Below, piece after piece: positions 1-7,370 of a stretch of DNA of 64,000 bases. The DNA is from Caulobacter sp. Root1455 (GTDB lineage Bacteria > Pseudomonadota > Alphaproteobacteria > Caulobacterales > Caulobacteraceae), in NCBI RefSeq assembly GCF_001426905.1, contig NZ_LMFQ01000021.1, positions 421,558 through 485,557 on the forward strand, read 5' to 3'. Made by a program: the position numbers and the translations under genes. A model generated the notes under the pieces. That model saw only the letters and a list, made by a program, of their open reading frames with translations, was not told the DNA's origin and did not search any database. Every line of letters begins with the position of its first letter. Position 1 is the stretch's first letter.

Positions 1-994
1 TGGCCAGGAAGCGGGCGCGGCCGGCGGCCAGGCCTTCGGCCTCGGCGCGGGCCTGCTGCAGGGCGGTCTCGCGGGCTCGTTCGATCGTGGCGTCGCGCAT
101 GACGCCCACCAGCAGGTCGGGCGAGACCTGGCGCAGGTCCAGGCACAGGGTGCGGGTCGGATCCAGCAGCGGCGCGAAGGCGACGCTGGCCTCGCCGCCG
201 TCGAGGGCGGCGGCCAGGGCGGCGCTGACCTTCTGGCGGTCGCTGGCCAGGGCGGCCGAGGCCAGGCCCTCGTTGACCAGGTTGAGGGTCGCGACGCCGC
301 GCGGCGCGGCCCCGCGCACGCTCTTGACCCGACCGTTGCTGGCGATCACCAGCAAGAGCTGCGGCGCGCCGTCGACCAGGGTCTGGAGGGTGTTGAGTTC
401 GCCGATCTGGCGATTGTCGCGCTCACCCGCGCGGCGGTGGGTGAGGATCAGGCCCGAGGCCAGGCCCACCCCGACGGTGGCCACCGACAGGAAGCCCAGG
501 ATGAAGGCCAGCGGACCGGTGGGCGCGGGCGGGGCCAGGCCCGACAGCTGGGTCAGGGCCGCCACGGCGCCGCCGATCAGGGCCAGGCTGGCGCCCTCGG
601 CCAAGCGTCGCGGCGAGGACAGGGTCGAGGCGGCCGCCACGGGGGCCAGGATCCAGGCGCTCATCGCGCCGGACACGCCGCCGGTCACCACCGCCGCGCC
701 GGCGCCGCAGGTGGCCCAAAGCACCAGGATCAGGGATTGCAGGCGCTCGTCGCGCCGGTCGCCCACGGCCAAGGCGGCCAGGGCTGGAAGCGCGCCGGCC
801 GCCAGGGCCAGCCAGATCGGAAGGCCGACGACGCCAGGCGTGAAGGCCGCCGCGCCGGTCGCGAAGATCACGGTCGCCAGCCAGCCCAGCCGCCAAAGAT
901 GCGCCGCGCCAAAGCCCCCCGGCGAGGTTTCCCTCGACAGTTGGGCCTGACCCGGCCTGGGGCCGGTCTGGAGCGGGGCGCCGTCGATGGGCAA
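1..994 (-). CDS. Membrane sensor histidine kinase, N-terminal part (DivJ/PleC-like), runs off the left edge
   Basis: The reverse strand is open from about 994 to the window edge with a convincing membrane protein. After a short cytoplasmic tail come about six hydrophobic helices (roughly residues 40-180), then a PAS-like stretch beginning IGELNTLQTLVDGAPQLLL and a coiled linker (ERARETALQQARAEAEGLA) of the kind that precedes a HisKA domain; the kinase core would lie beyond the edge. This layout matches the DivJ/PleC class of Caulobacter cell-cycle kinases, and the neighbouring kinase supports a signalling locus, but the diagnostic half is missing, so the DivJ name is an inference. The only usable in-frame start seen is TTG at 992-994, with a GGAAGGG element about 12 nt upstream; no in-frame ATG was found before the first helix. 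Confidence 0.6.
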   Translation of the reverse strand, partial: MPIDGAPLQTGPRPGQAQLSRETSPGGFGAAHLWRLGWLATVIFATGAAAFTPGVVGLPIWLALAAGALPALAALAVGDRRDERLQSLILVLWATCGAGAAVVTGGVSGAMSAWILAPVAAASTLSSPRRLAEGASLALIGGAVAALTQLSGLAPPAPTGPLAFILGFLSVATVGVGLASGLILTHRRAGERDNRQIGELNTLQTLVDGAPQLLLVIASNGRVKSVRGAAPRGVATLNLVNEGLASAALASDRQKVSAALAAALDGGEASVAFAPLLDPTRTLCLDLRQVSPDLLVGVMRDATIERARETALQQARAEAEGLAAGRARFLA

Positions 995-1181
995 GGCCGC
1001 GAGAATCCCTTCCGGTGAGTCTTCGTCGTCAAAGGGTAACGCCGGGAGCCCCCTCCCCCAAGGCCGTACAATCGGCGCGGGATCGTTAACGCCAGAGCTT
1101 CTTGTGGATGGAAACGGATTCGTAAGCGCCTTGGTTCATTCTGGCCCATCGAAGTAACGGACAGAAGGTCCGGGAGTCCCC

Positions 1182-2045
1182 ATGCCGCCACCGGCGATCA
1201 CCGACGCCTCGAGCCCCGCCGAGACGCCGCGCGAAAGCGCCGGCGCCGATACGGGCCTGATGTCGCAAACCACCGCCTTCCGGCGGGCGGCGGCGCGCGC
1301 GCGGCGGCAGCAGGCGCTGGACGATCAGAAGCGTTCGTTCCTGCGGATGGTCAGCCATGAACTGCGCACGCCGCTGAACGCGGTGATCGGCTTCTCAGAA
1401 ATCCTGTCCTGCGAGCTGTACGGCCCCCTGGGCGCGCCGCAGTACAAGGAATACGCCACCCTGGTGCACGAAAGCGGCCTGAAGCTGCTGCGGCTGGTCA
1501 ACCAGATCGTCGAGATCGCCCGCCTGGAAGGCCACGTGACCGACCTGGACCTGGGCGAGGAGAGCCTGGACGACGCCGTCGAGGACGTGGTCCTGCAGTT
1601 GCGCGGCGAAGCCCTGGCCCGCGGCGTCAGCATCGTCACGCCCGAGGTCGGAACCCTGCCCTGCCTGCAAGCCGACGGCCGGGGCCTGCGCACCATACTG
1701 ACCAACCTGCTGCAGAACGCCCTCACCCACTCGCCCCAGGGCGGATTGGTGGTGATCGAGGCGAAACAGATCGGCGGCGGCCTGGTCGAGATCGAGATCC
1801 GCGACCATGGCGAGGGCGCCGACCCGACCGACCTGGCCCGGCTGATCCGCCCGTTCGAACAGGGCGGGGCCACCCTGACCCGCGCGTCCGGGGGCGCGGG
1901 CCTGGGCCTGCCGATCGTGGACCTGCTGACCCGGGCCATGGACGGAAACCTGCGGCTGAAATCCGCGCCTGGGCAAGGATTCACCGCCGTCGTCACCCTG
2001 CCCGAAGCCCAGGCGCGGACGTCGATGGCGCGGGCGCGGCCTTAA
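1182..2045 (+). CDS. Cytoplasmic sensor histidine kinase
   Basis: A 287-residue kinase made of little more than a catalytic core. HisKA motif MVSHELRTPLNAVIGF carries the phosphorylatable His59. The HATPase_c domain has the N box (NLLQNA, 175-180), G1 (DHGEG, 208-212) and G2 (GGAGLGL, 237-243). There is no membrane segment, PAS or receiver domain; the first 45 residues are a disordered Pro/Ala leader and a basic helix. The start ATG has GGGAG five bases upstream. It is divergent from the DivJ-like kinase across about 190 bases, so it may act in the same phosphorelay or respond to a separate sensor protein. No response regulator is adjacent. Confidence 0.9.
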   Translation: MPPPAITDASSPAETPRESAGADTGLMSQTTAFRRAAARARRQQALDDQKRSFLRMVSHELRTPLNAVIGFSEILSCELYGPLGAPQYKEYATLVHESGLKLLRLVNQIVEIARLEGHVTDLDLGEESLDDAVEDVVLQLRGEALARGVSIVTPEVGTLPCLQADGRGLRTILTNLLQNALTHSPQGGLVVIEAKQIGGGLVEIEIRDHGEGADPTDLARLIRPFEQGGATLTRASGGAGLGLPIVDLLTRAMDGNLRLKSAPGQGFTAVVTLPEAQARTSMARARP

Positions 2046-2085
2046 AGGTCTTCCCCTTTCGGCTGTCGCGTCTTAAGTCCGCGCC

Positions 2086-2511
2086 ATGCAACGCCCCATC
2101 GACGCCGCCCTCGACGAACTGGCTGACGAGTTCGAACTGCTCGGCGACTGGGAAGAGCGCTATCGCTACGTGATCGAGCTGGGCAAGGACCTGGCCCCGC
2201 TCAGCGAGGCCGAGCATTCCGAGGCCAACAAGGTGCGCGGCTGCGCCAGCCAGGTATGGCTGGTGACCGAACCCCAGGCGGACGGCACGATCAGGTTCCG
2301 GGGCGACAGCGACGCCCACATCGTCAGCGGCCTGATCGCCATCCTGATGCGGCTCTATTCGGGACGGCCGGCCAAGGACATCGTCGATTTCGACGCCGCC
2401 GCCGCCATGGCGCGGCTTGGCTTGTCGGAGGCCCTGTCGTCGCAGCGCTCGAACGGGCTGAAGGCGATGGTCGCGCGCATCCAGCGGGACGCCGGCGCGC
2501 TGGCGAGCTGA
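2086..2511 (+). CDS. sufE: SufE family sulfur acceptor
   Basis: A 141-residue SufE protein, the usual length. SufE takes persulfide sulfur from the cysteine desulfurase SufS and passes it to the SUF Fe-S cluster scaffold in the cytoplasm. The acceptor cysteine is Cys53 in the motif KVRGCASQVWL, and the family's upstream signature DWEERYRYVIELG is intact. The gene stands alone 40 bases after the kinase gene rather than in a suf operon, which is common in alphaproteobacteria. It is followed by an inverted-repeat element. Confidence 0.93.
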   Translation: MQRPIDAALDELADEFELLGDWEERYRYVIELGKDLAPLSEAEHSEANKVRGCASQVWLVTEPQADGTIRFRGDSDAHIVSGLIAILMRLYSGRPAKDIVDFDAAAAMARLGLSEALSSQRSNGLKAMVARIQRDAGALAS

Positions 2512-2520
2512 CGCGCCTTG

Positions 2521-2627
2521 CGTCCTTCGAGGCGCGCTTGCAGCGCGCACCTCAGGATGAGGAATTCAGCAAGACCGGCACCGACGTCCTCATCCTGAGG
2601 CGCCCGCGCAGCGGGCCTCGAAGGACG
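2521..2627. repeat. Intergenic inverted repeat (REP-like), family CGTCCTTCGA
   Basis: Left arm 2521-2562 and right arm 2586-2627 are near-perfect reverse complements, each with an inner small hairpin, and share the ends CGTCCTTCGA and CTCAGGATGAGG with the element at 3858-3943. It lies between two convergent genes and could fold into a long cruciform or act as a transcription end. Confidence 0.85.
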
Positions 2628-2648
2628 CACGGCGACGGCGGCCTAATT

Positions 2649-2810
2649 TCAGAAGAACCCGGCGCGCGTGCCGATGAACCAGATCGCGATCACGATCAGC
2701 ACCAGCTGCAACAGCCAGTTGACCGGCGACGGAATGGGGCTGCGCTGGACCGCGTAAAGAGCCAGGCCAAGCAGCACGAGGGCGACGACGATGACGATCA
2801 GAATGCTCAT
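2649..2810 (-). CDS. Small two-helix membrane protein (Thivi_2564-like)
   Basis: A 53-residue protein with two hydrophobic segments (residues 2-18 and about 31-47) joined by a short loop QRSPIPSPVNW. Composition and layout resemble the small Thivi_2564-type membrane proteins, whose role is unknown. The start ATG is at 2808-2810 and the stop at 2649-2651. It is flanked by a repeat element and the divergent trhO gene. Assignment to the family is from pattern memory only. Confidence 0.6.
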   Translation of the reverse strand: MSILIVIVVALVLLGLALYAVQRSPIPSPVNWLLQLVLIVIAIWFIGTRAGFF

Positions 2811-2888
2811 GCCGGTCTAAGCGCGTCTCTTGGTTGAAAGTTCCAGCACCGCTTGAGAAGCCGCCGGCCAGCGCCTATCAGCCGCTCC

Positions 2889-3833
2889 ATGAGCTTCCGC
2901 GTCGCCGCCCTCTATCGCTTCACGACCTTCGCCGACCCGCTGACGATCATGCGGCCGTTGTCGAAGCTGTGCTGCGGCCTGGGCGTCAGGGGCACGCTGC
3001 TGCTGGCCCGCGAGGGGATCAACGGCACCATCGCCGGCCCGCCCGAGGCGATCGACCAGGTGCTGGACCACATCCGCGCCCTGCCCGGTTGCGACACGCT
3101 GGAGCTGAAGTTCGCCGAGGCCGAGGCCATGCCGTTCCACCGCATGAAGGTGCGGATCAAGCGCGAGATCGTCACCCTGGGGGCCGGCGACCTGGATCCG
3201 GCCAACAACGCCGGGACCTATGTCGAGCCGGCCGACTGGAACACCCTGATCGCCCGCGAAGACGTGGTGGTGATCGACACCCGCAACGCCTACGAGGCCG
3301 CCATCGGCACGTTCGAGGGGGCGATCGATCCCAAGACCGCCGCCTTCAGCGACTTCCCCGCCTGGTTCCGCGCCTTCCGCGAGACCTGGGACCCGGCCGC
3401 CCCGCCGCCCAAGGTGGCGATGTTCTGCACCGGCGGCATCCGCTGCGAGAAGTCCACGGCCTTCCTCAAGAGCGAGGGCGTGGACGAGGTCTTCCACCTG
3501 AAGGGCGGCGTCCTGAACTATCTGGAGACCATCCCCGCCGACGCCAGCCTGTGGCGTGGCGAGTGCTTCGTGTTCGACGAGCGGGTGGCGGTCGGCCATG
3601 GCCTAGCGCCGGGCAGCCACGCGCTGTGCCGGGGCTGCCGCATGCCGGTCAGCCCCGACGACCGCGCCTCGGAGCACTATGTCGAGGGCGTCTCCTGCCC
3701 GGCCTGCCACGACGCCCGCGACGACGAGGCCAAGGCCCGCTACGCCGAGCGCCACCGGCAGGCGACGCGAGCGAAGGAGCTGGGGATCGCCCATGTGGGG
3801 GCGGTGATGGGCGAGCGGGACGTCGAGCCCTAG
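2889..3833 (+). CDS. trhO: tRNA uridine(34) hydroxylase TrhO (rhodanese family)
   Basis: A 314-residue member of the YceA/TrhO family, which hydroxylates the wobble uridine of certain tRNAs to 5-hydroxyuridine. An N-terminal ferredoxin-like domain (GTLLLAREGINGTIAG, about 35-50) precedes a rhodanese domain with Cys180 in the loop FCTGGIRCEKST. The C-terminal tail has cysteine pairs (LCRGCRMP and SCPACHD) that probably bind zinc. I chose the ATG at 2889 (MSFRVAALYRF), the conserved family start, over an upstream in-frame ATG at 2853. It is monocistronic and ends before a repeat element. Confidence 0.93.
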   Translation: MSFRVAALYRFTTFADPLTIMRPLSKLCCGLGVRGTLLLAREGINGTIAGPPEAIDQVLDHIRALPGCDTLELKFAEAEAMPFHRMKVRIKREIVTLGAGDLDPANNAGTYVEPADWNTLIAREDVVVIDTRNAYEAAIGTFEGAIDPKTAAFSDFPAWFRAFRETWDPAAPPPKVAMFCTGGIRCEKSTAFLKSEGVDEVFHLKGGVLNYLETIPADASLWRGECFVFDERVAVGHGLAPGSHALCRGCRMPVSPDDRASEHYVEGVSCPACHDARDDEAKARYAERHRQATRAKELGIAHVGAVMGERDVEP

Positions 3834-3857
3834 GATACTTGGCTTCGGCGGCGAAAA

Positions 3858-3943
3858 CCTCGTCCTTCGACAAGCTCAGGATGAGGTTTTCTACTGCACG
3901 GCCCGCACAATGGTCCTCATCCTGAGCTTGTCGAAGGACGAGG
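3858..3943. repeat. Intergenic inverted repeat, same family as 2521-2627
   Basis: Arms at 3858-3886 and 3915-3943 are exact 29-base reverse complements (outer end CCTCGTCCTTCGA, inner end CTCAGGATGAGG) around a 28-base loop. The outer and inner ends match the 2.5 kb element, while the middle of the arm differs, as expected for dispersed palindromic units. Confidence 0.88.
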
Positions 3944-4041
3944 ACCACGCACCGGACCTGAACATCGATAGGACCTGGAAGACGGGATCATCCCCGTCGC
4001 CCCCGCGTTATCGAGGCTCCCTTCTCTGACGGAGCCTCCCC

Positions 4042-4374
4042 ATGGCCGCCTATGACGCCTCCTACGGCACGCCCGCCGCCGCTCGCCAGGGCCTGCTGTC
4101 CAGCCTGTCCGACAAGATCTCGGGCCTGTTCCACAAATCGCCCTCAAGCAACCATGGCGCCGATCCCTATGCGCCCGTCCCGCCGGCCGACTACGCCCTG
4201 ACGCCCGACGCCGAGGGCAAGATCACCCTGGCCGGTTACAAGGTGCCGGTCGCCATCGCCGTGATCGGCGCCGGCCTCGTCGCCGCCCTGCTGATCAACC
4301 GCCGCACCCGCGCCCCGGCCATCGCCGCGGCCACCACGGCCTGGAGCTTCTTCGGGGCCAAGCTGGCGAGGTGA
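4042..4374 (+). CDS. Conserved hypothetical protein with C-terminal hydrophobic helix
   Basis: A 110-residue protein of unknown function. The first 60 residues are polar with a Pro/Ala-rich middle; residues about 68-86 (VPVAIAVIGAGLVAALLIN) form one membrane helix followed by basic residues, and a weaker hydrophobic segment closes the protein. No signal peptide is present, so it is probably anchored with the N-terminus in the cytoplasm. It precedes the PA2169-family gene by 79 bases and may be co-transcribed with it. A GACGGAG element lies about 7-8 bases upstream of the ATG. Confidence 0.7.
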   Translation: MAAYDASYGTPAAARQGLLSSLSDKISGLFHKSPSSNHGADPYAPVPPADYALTPDAEGKITLAGYKVPVAIAVIGAGLVAALLINRRTRAPAIAAATTAWSFFGAKLAR

Positions 4375-4453
4375 GGCCCCGCTTCGAACCTGTCGCGCAC
4401 GCCTCGCGTTAGGCCGTTCCCCTTTTTTGACCCCCATTCGAAGGAAAGCTTCC

Positions 4454-4906
4454 ATGCCCCACACCAACGAAGACCACATCAAGCTCGTCAACGGCTTGGT
4501 CGAGACCACCATCGACAGCGCCGACGGCTATGAGGAAGCCGCCAAGGACGCCGAGGGCGCCCGCTTCAAGACCCTGTTCACCCAGCGCGCCCAGGAGCGC
4601 CGCTCGGTCGCGTCGGAACTGCAGGACGAGGTCCGCCGCCTGGGCGGCGAAGCCAAGGACGACGGCACCATCCTGGCCGCCGCCCACCGCGCCTTCGTCA
4701 ATCTGAAGGACAGCCTGACCAAGGGCGACGAAGCCGTCGTCAGCGAGGTCGAGGCCGGCGAGGACTACATCAAGGCCAAGTTCGAAAAGGCCCTGAAGGA
4801 CACCGACGTCGACGCCCAGACCCGCGCCGCGATCGAAAAAGCCTGGACCTCGGTCAAGTCCGGCCACGACCAGATGCGCGACATCAAGCACATGCTGAAG
4901 CACTAG
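4454..4906 (+). CDS. PA2169 family (DUF2383) four-helix bundle protein
   Basis: A 150-residue soluble, charged, all-helical protein matching the PA2169/DUF2383 family, a ferritin-like four-helix bundle. The conserved N-terminal LVNGLVETTIDSADGYEEAA and the middle FKTLFTQRAQERRSVASEL are clear. Its molecular role is unknown; homologues are often stress-associated. The ATG at 4454 (MPHTNEDHIKLVN) follows AAGGAAAG with good spacing and is preferred to the in-frame ATG at 4427. It is followed by an intergenic repeat. Confidence 0.88.
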   Translation: MPHTNEDHIKLVNGLVETTIDSADGYEEAAKDAEGARFKTLFTQRAQERRSVASELQDEVRRLGGEAKDDGTILAAAHRAFVNLKDSLTKGDEAVVSEVEAGEDYIKAKFEKALKDTDVDAQTRAAIEKAWTSVKSGHDQMRDIKHMLKH

Positions 4907-4916
4907 AACAAAGGCC

Positions 4917-5044
4917 CTTCCCTCCCCTTTATGGGGAGGGGGGACCAGCGAAGCTGGTGGGTGGGGCCCACGGCGCCAAACACACTGCACCGATCCCCCA
5001 CCCGACCTCCTTCGGAGGCCACCCTCCCCACAGGGGGGAGGGAA
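4917..5044. repeat. Paired-hairpin intergenic repeat, CCTTCCCTCCCC family copy 1
   Basis: The element begins and ends with complementary CCTTCCCTCCCC / GGGGGGAGGGAAG arms, contains two inner hairpins (CCAGCGAAGCTGG and CCTCCTTCGGAGG) and a conserved centre CTGCACCGATCCCCCACCC. The same order of parts occurs at 14871-14994. It sits between two convergent genes. Confidence 0.87.
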
Positions 5045-5078
5045 GAATTCGAGAGCTGGGCGGCCGCTCTGGACGGCA

Positions 5079-5786
5079 TCACACCATCCGGTAGTGCATC
5101 GCCAGCCGCTGCAGCGCCAGCTTCAGCACCGTCTTGCCCGCCCGTCTCGGCAGGCCCAGTTCGCGCTCGGCGACCTGCAGGGCCGTCTCGGCCAGGCACA
5201 CCCGCTCCAGCATCTCCCGCAGGCCCGGCCCCACCGCCGCCAGGGCCGCGGCGATCCGGTCCTTGGCCGCCCTCGCCCGCAGCGCCGGCTCCAGGAGCGG
5301 GCCGCCGCTCCCTCCCGGCTGGGCGTCCCAGTTCATGGTCAGGCGGCCCACCGTGCCGGCCTTCTGGAAGTCTTCGCGCAGCCGCTCGCCGGCGGCGATC
5401 TCGACCGTTTCCAGCCCACCCCGTCGCGCCAGCCACGCCAGTGGTGACTCCCCGAGATTGGCCCGCAGCACCACGTGCTGGTCGCTGCCCTCGATCACCA
5501 CGCGCTCGCCCTCGATCACGCCCGGACGTCCCGGCGGCGGAGTCGGCGGGCCCAGCGGCTTGACCAGCCGCCAGCCCCCCTCGCGGCGCGGGGCCAGGGC
5601 GCCGTCGCGGGCCAGCGTGCGGAAGGCGGCTTCGTCCACGGTCAGCATGGCCCGCCGGCGCGGGGCGAAACGGACCACATAGCCCAGGCCCTTGACCTCG
5701 ATCAGCGCGCCCGGCCGCCGCAGCAGCCGCTCGGCGCGGGCGGCCAGGTGTTCGGCCTCCAGCGCCCGTTCGAACGCGCCGCTCAT
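5079..5786 (-). CDS. DUF6456 domain protein
   Basis: A 235-residue protein. The C-terminal half carries the DUF6456 signature: NLGESPLAWLARR (about 111-123), AGERLREDFQKAG, then RLTMNWDAQPGG and a helical tail ending GLPRRAGKTVLKLALQRL, which looks like a helix-turn-helix. This alphaproteobacterial domain is uncharacterised but tends to occur in DNA-binding regulators. The first half is a variable domain with a degenerate basic N-terminus. Its start codon overlaps the stop of the DnaA-domain-IV gene (ATGA), so the two are translationally coupled and probably work together. Confidence 0.8.
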   Translation of the reverse strand: MSGAFERALEAEHLAARAERLLRRPGALIEVKGLGYVVRFAPRRRAMLTVDEAAFRTLARDGALAPRREGGWRLVKPLGPPTPPPGRPGVIEGERVVIEGSDQHVVLRANLGESPLAWLARRGGLETVEIAAGERLREDFQKAGTVGRLTMNWDAQPGGSGGPLLEPALRARAAKDRIAAALAAVGPGLREMLERVCLAETALQVAERELGLPRRAGKTVLKLALQRLAMHYRMV

Positions 5787-6169
5787 CGGTCCGCCCCCAG
5801 CTGCGTCAGCTCCGGAATGGCCTCGGGCGCCTGTTTCACGCAGGCCTCCAGCACGGACATCCGCGCGTCGAAGGCGGCGTTCTCGCGCATGTCCTCGATG
5901 CGGTGGCAGGCATGGCCGCAGGTGGTGCGGTCGCGGTTGAACGCGAAGGCCACCCGGATCAGCGGCCAGTTGAAATTGACGTGCGCCAGATAGATGGCGA
6001 TCTGCCGGGCCCGCGCCGCCGCCTTGCTGGTCCGCCCGGTCGAGGCGATGTCCGATGGCGCAACCCCGGTCGCCAGGGCCACGGCGTGGGTGATGAAGGC
6101 GGCCGTCAGTCGGTCGCGGCGCGGGTCGGGCGAGATCGCCCAGAGATCCTCGAGAGCTTGAGCCAGCAT
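5783..6169 (-). CDS. Stand-alone DnaA domain IV-like DNA-binding protein
   Basis: A 128-residue protein whose core (residues about 44-96) matches the C-terminal DNA-binding domain of DnaA: a basic helix TSKAAARARQIAIYLAHV, the segment WPLIRVAFAFNRDRTTCGHA corresponding to the DnaA signature (G..FG.RDHTTV.HA), and a final helix CHRIEDMRE. The AAA+ and oligomerisation domains are absent, so it cannot open an origin; it could bind DnaA boxes as a regulator or competitor. In full DnaA the signature has His-Thr-Thr where this has Arg-Thr-Thr-Cys, so specificity may differ. GGGGGAAG precedes the ATG. It leads an operon with the DUF6456 gene. Confidence 0.85.
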   Translation of the reverse strand: MLAQALEDLWAISPDPRRDRLTAAFITHAVALATGVAPSDIASTGRTSKAAARARQIAIYLAHVNFNWPLIRVAFAFNRDRTTCGHACHRIEDMRENAAFDARMSVLEACVKQAPEAIPELTQLGADR

Positions 6170-6237
6170 CGGCTTCCCCCTGCGAACGGCGTCCCCGTGA
6201 CGCCCTCGACCAGAATCCTAGGCCGAGATTCCTGGGA

Positions 6238-6246
6238 TGAGGATAA
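6238..6246 (-). promoter_or_regulatory. DnaA-box-like site upstream of the DnaA-domain-IV gene
   Basis: Read on the reverse strand the site is TTATCCTCA, one mismatch from the consensus DnaA box TTATCCACA, about 70 bases upstream of the start at 6169. A nearby TTCCTA/TAGGAA inverted repeat flanks it. It is suggestive of autoregulation but a single 8/9 match has limited weight. Confidence 0.35.
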
Positions 6247-6309
6247 CTTTCCTATTACGCGCGTCTAGTAGGAATATAAACCTTTGATTGTGCTGAGGCG
6301 GACCCCGCT

Positions 6310-7239
6310 CTATCCCCGCGACCAAACGGGCATCGAGGCCTCCGGGATGATCGCGCCCTTGGTCGTCACCACCGCCGCGGCGAGCGCGTGGCCGCGACTC
6401 ACGGCGGTTTCGACCGGCAGGCCGGCCAGGCGCGAGGACAGGTAGGCGGCGTTGAAACTGTCGCCCGCGCCGGTGGTGTCCAGCGCCTTGACCCGGGCCG
6501 GGGCCGGGGTGGCGATGCGACCGTCAGGGGTGTGGACATTGACCGCGTGGCTCTCGTCGCGCGCCACCACCTCGGCCCCAAACCCGGTTCCTGGGGCGGC
6601 CCATTCGGCGGCCAGGTCCTCGGCCTCGCGGCCGTAGAGCGGGCGGCTATCCTCGCCGCTCAGCGACACGTAGCGGCACGAGGGTACGACACCGTCCAGC
6701 GCCTCGCGCGCCGCTTCCGGCGAAGCCCACAGGGCCGGGCGGTAGTTGAAGTCCAGCGCCACGGCCACGCCCAGCGAGTGGACGTAAGCGAGAATGTCCT
6801 TCAGCCGCGCCCGCCCGATGTCGCCGATCACCGCCAGGGTGACGCCCGACAGATAGACCAGGTCGCTGGCCTTGGCGGCGGCGATCAGCTGGTCGGCGGT
6901 GTGCTGCGAGAACAGGTCGCGGATCGGGGCGCGCTCGCGCCAGTAGTGGAACTTCCGCTCGCCGTTCTCGTCCAGCACGATGGCGTAGAGGCCCGGCAGG
7001 CGGTTCTCGGCCTCGCGCACCAGGGCGGTGTCCAGCCCCTCGCGGCGCATGGCGGCCAGGGCGCCGTCGCTGAACGGGTCGCCCTTGCCCAGGGCGGTGC
7101 AGTAGGCGACCGCGTCGCCCAGCCGGGCCATGTAGACGGCGGTGTTGAAGGTGTCGCCGGCGAACCCCATCCGGTGCAGGCCCTCGCCCTCTGGCGACAG
7201 CTCGACCATGCATTCGCCCAGGACGGTGATCTTGGCCAT
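6310..7239 (-). CDS. kdgK: 2-dehydro-3-deoxygluconokinase (KDG kinase), PfkB family
   Basis: A 309-residue ribokinase-family sugar kinase that phosphorylates 2-keto-3-deoxygluconate to KDPG, feeding the Entner-Doudoroff pathway. The N-terminal MAKITVLGECMVELSP, the substrate loop FAGDTFNTAVYMARLG, and the second PfkB signature DTTGAGDSFNAAYLSS with the catalytic Asp near residue 255 are all intact. KDG kinase is favoured over other sugar kinases by the GDTFNTAVY substrate loop and the FHYWRERAP motif. The gene is alone; a repeat separates it from the DUF885 gene behind. Confidence 0.88.
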   Translation of the reverse strand: MAKITVLGECMVELSPEGEGLHRMGFAGDTFNTAVYMARLGDAVAYCTALGKGDPFSDGALAAMRREGLDTALVREAENRLPGLYAIVLDENGERKFHYWRERAPIRDLFSQHTADQLIAAAKASDLVYLSGVTLAVIGDIGRARLKDILAYVHSLGVAVALDFNYRPALWASPEAAREALDGVVPSCRYVSLSGEDSRPLYGREAEDLAAEWAAPGTGFGAEVVARDESHAVNVHTPDGRIATPAPARVKALDTTGAGDSFNAAYLSSRLAGLPVETAVSRGHALAAAVVTTKGAIIPEASMPVWSRG

Positions 7240-7256
7240 ATGACCTTCTTCTTGAG

Positions 7257-7370
7257 CCCTCCCCCTTGATGGGGGAGGGTTGGGTGGGGGTGGTCACGGC
7301 TTCAGCGGCTGAACCGCCGTGTCCCCCCCATCCCCGACCCTTCCCCCATCAAGGGGGAAGGGAGAAAACG
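7257..7370. repeat. Intergenic inverted repeat, CCCTCCCCC type
   Basis: A GCCCTCCCCCTTGATGGGGG block at the left is mirrored by CCCCCATCAAGGGGGAAGGG at the right, with smaller complementary blocks (GGGTGGGGG and CCCCCCATCCCC) and an inner GGCTTCAGCGGCTGAACC hairpin. It is built like the elements at 4.9 and 14.9 kb and separates two co-directional genes. Confidence 0.8.
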
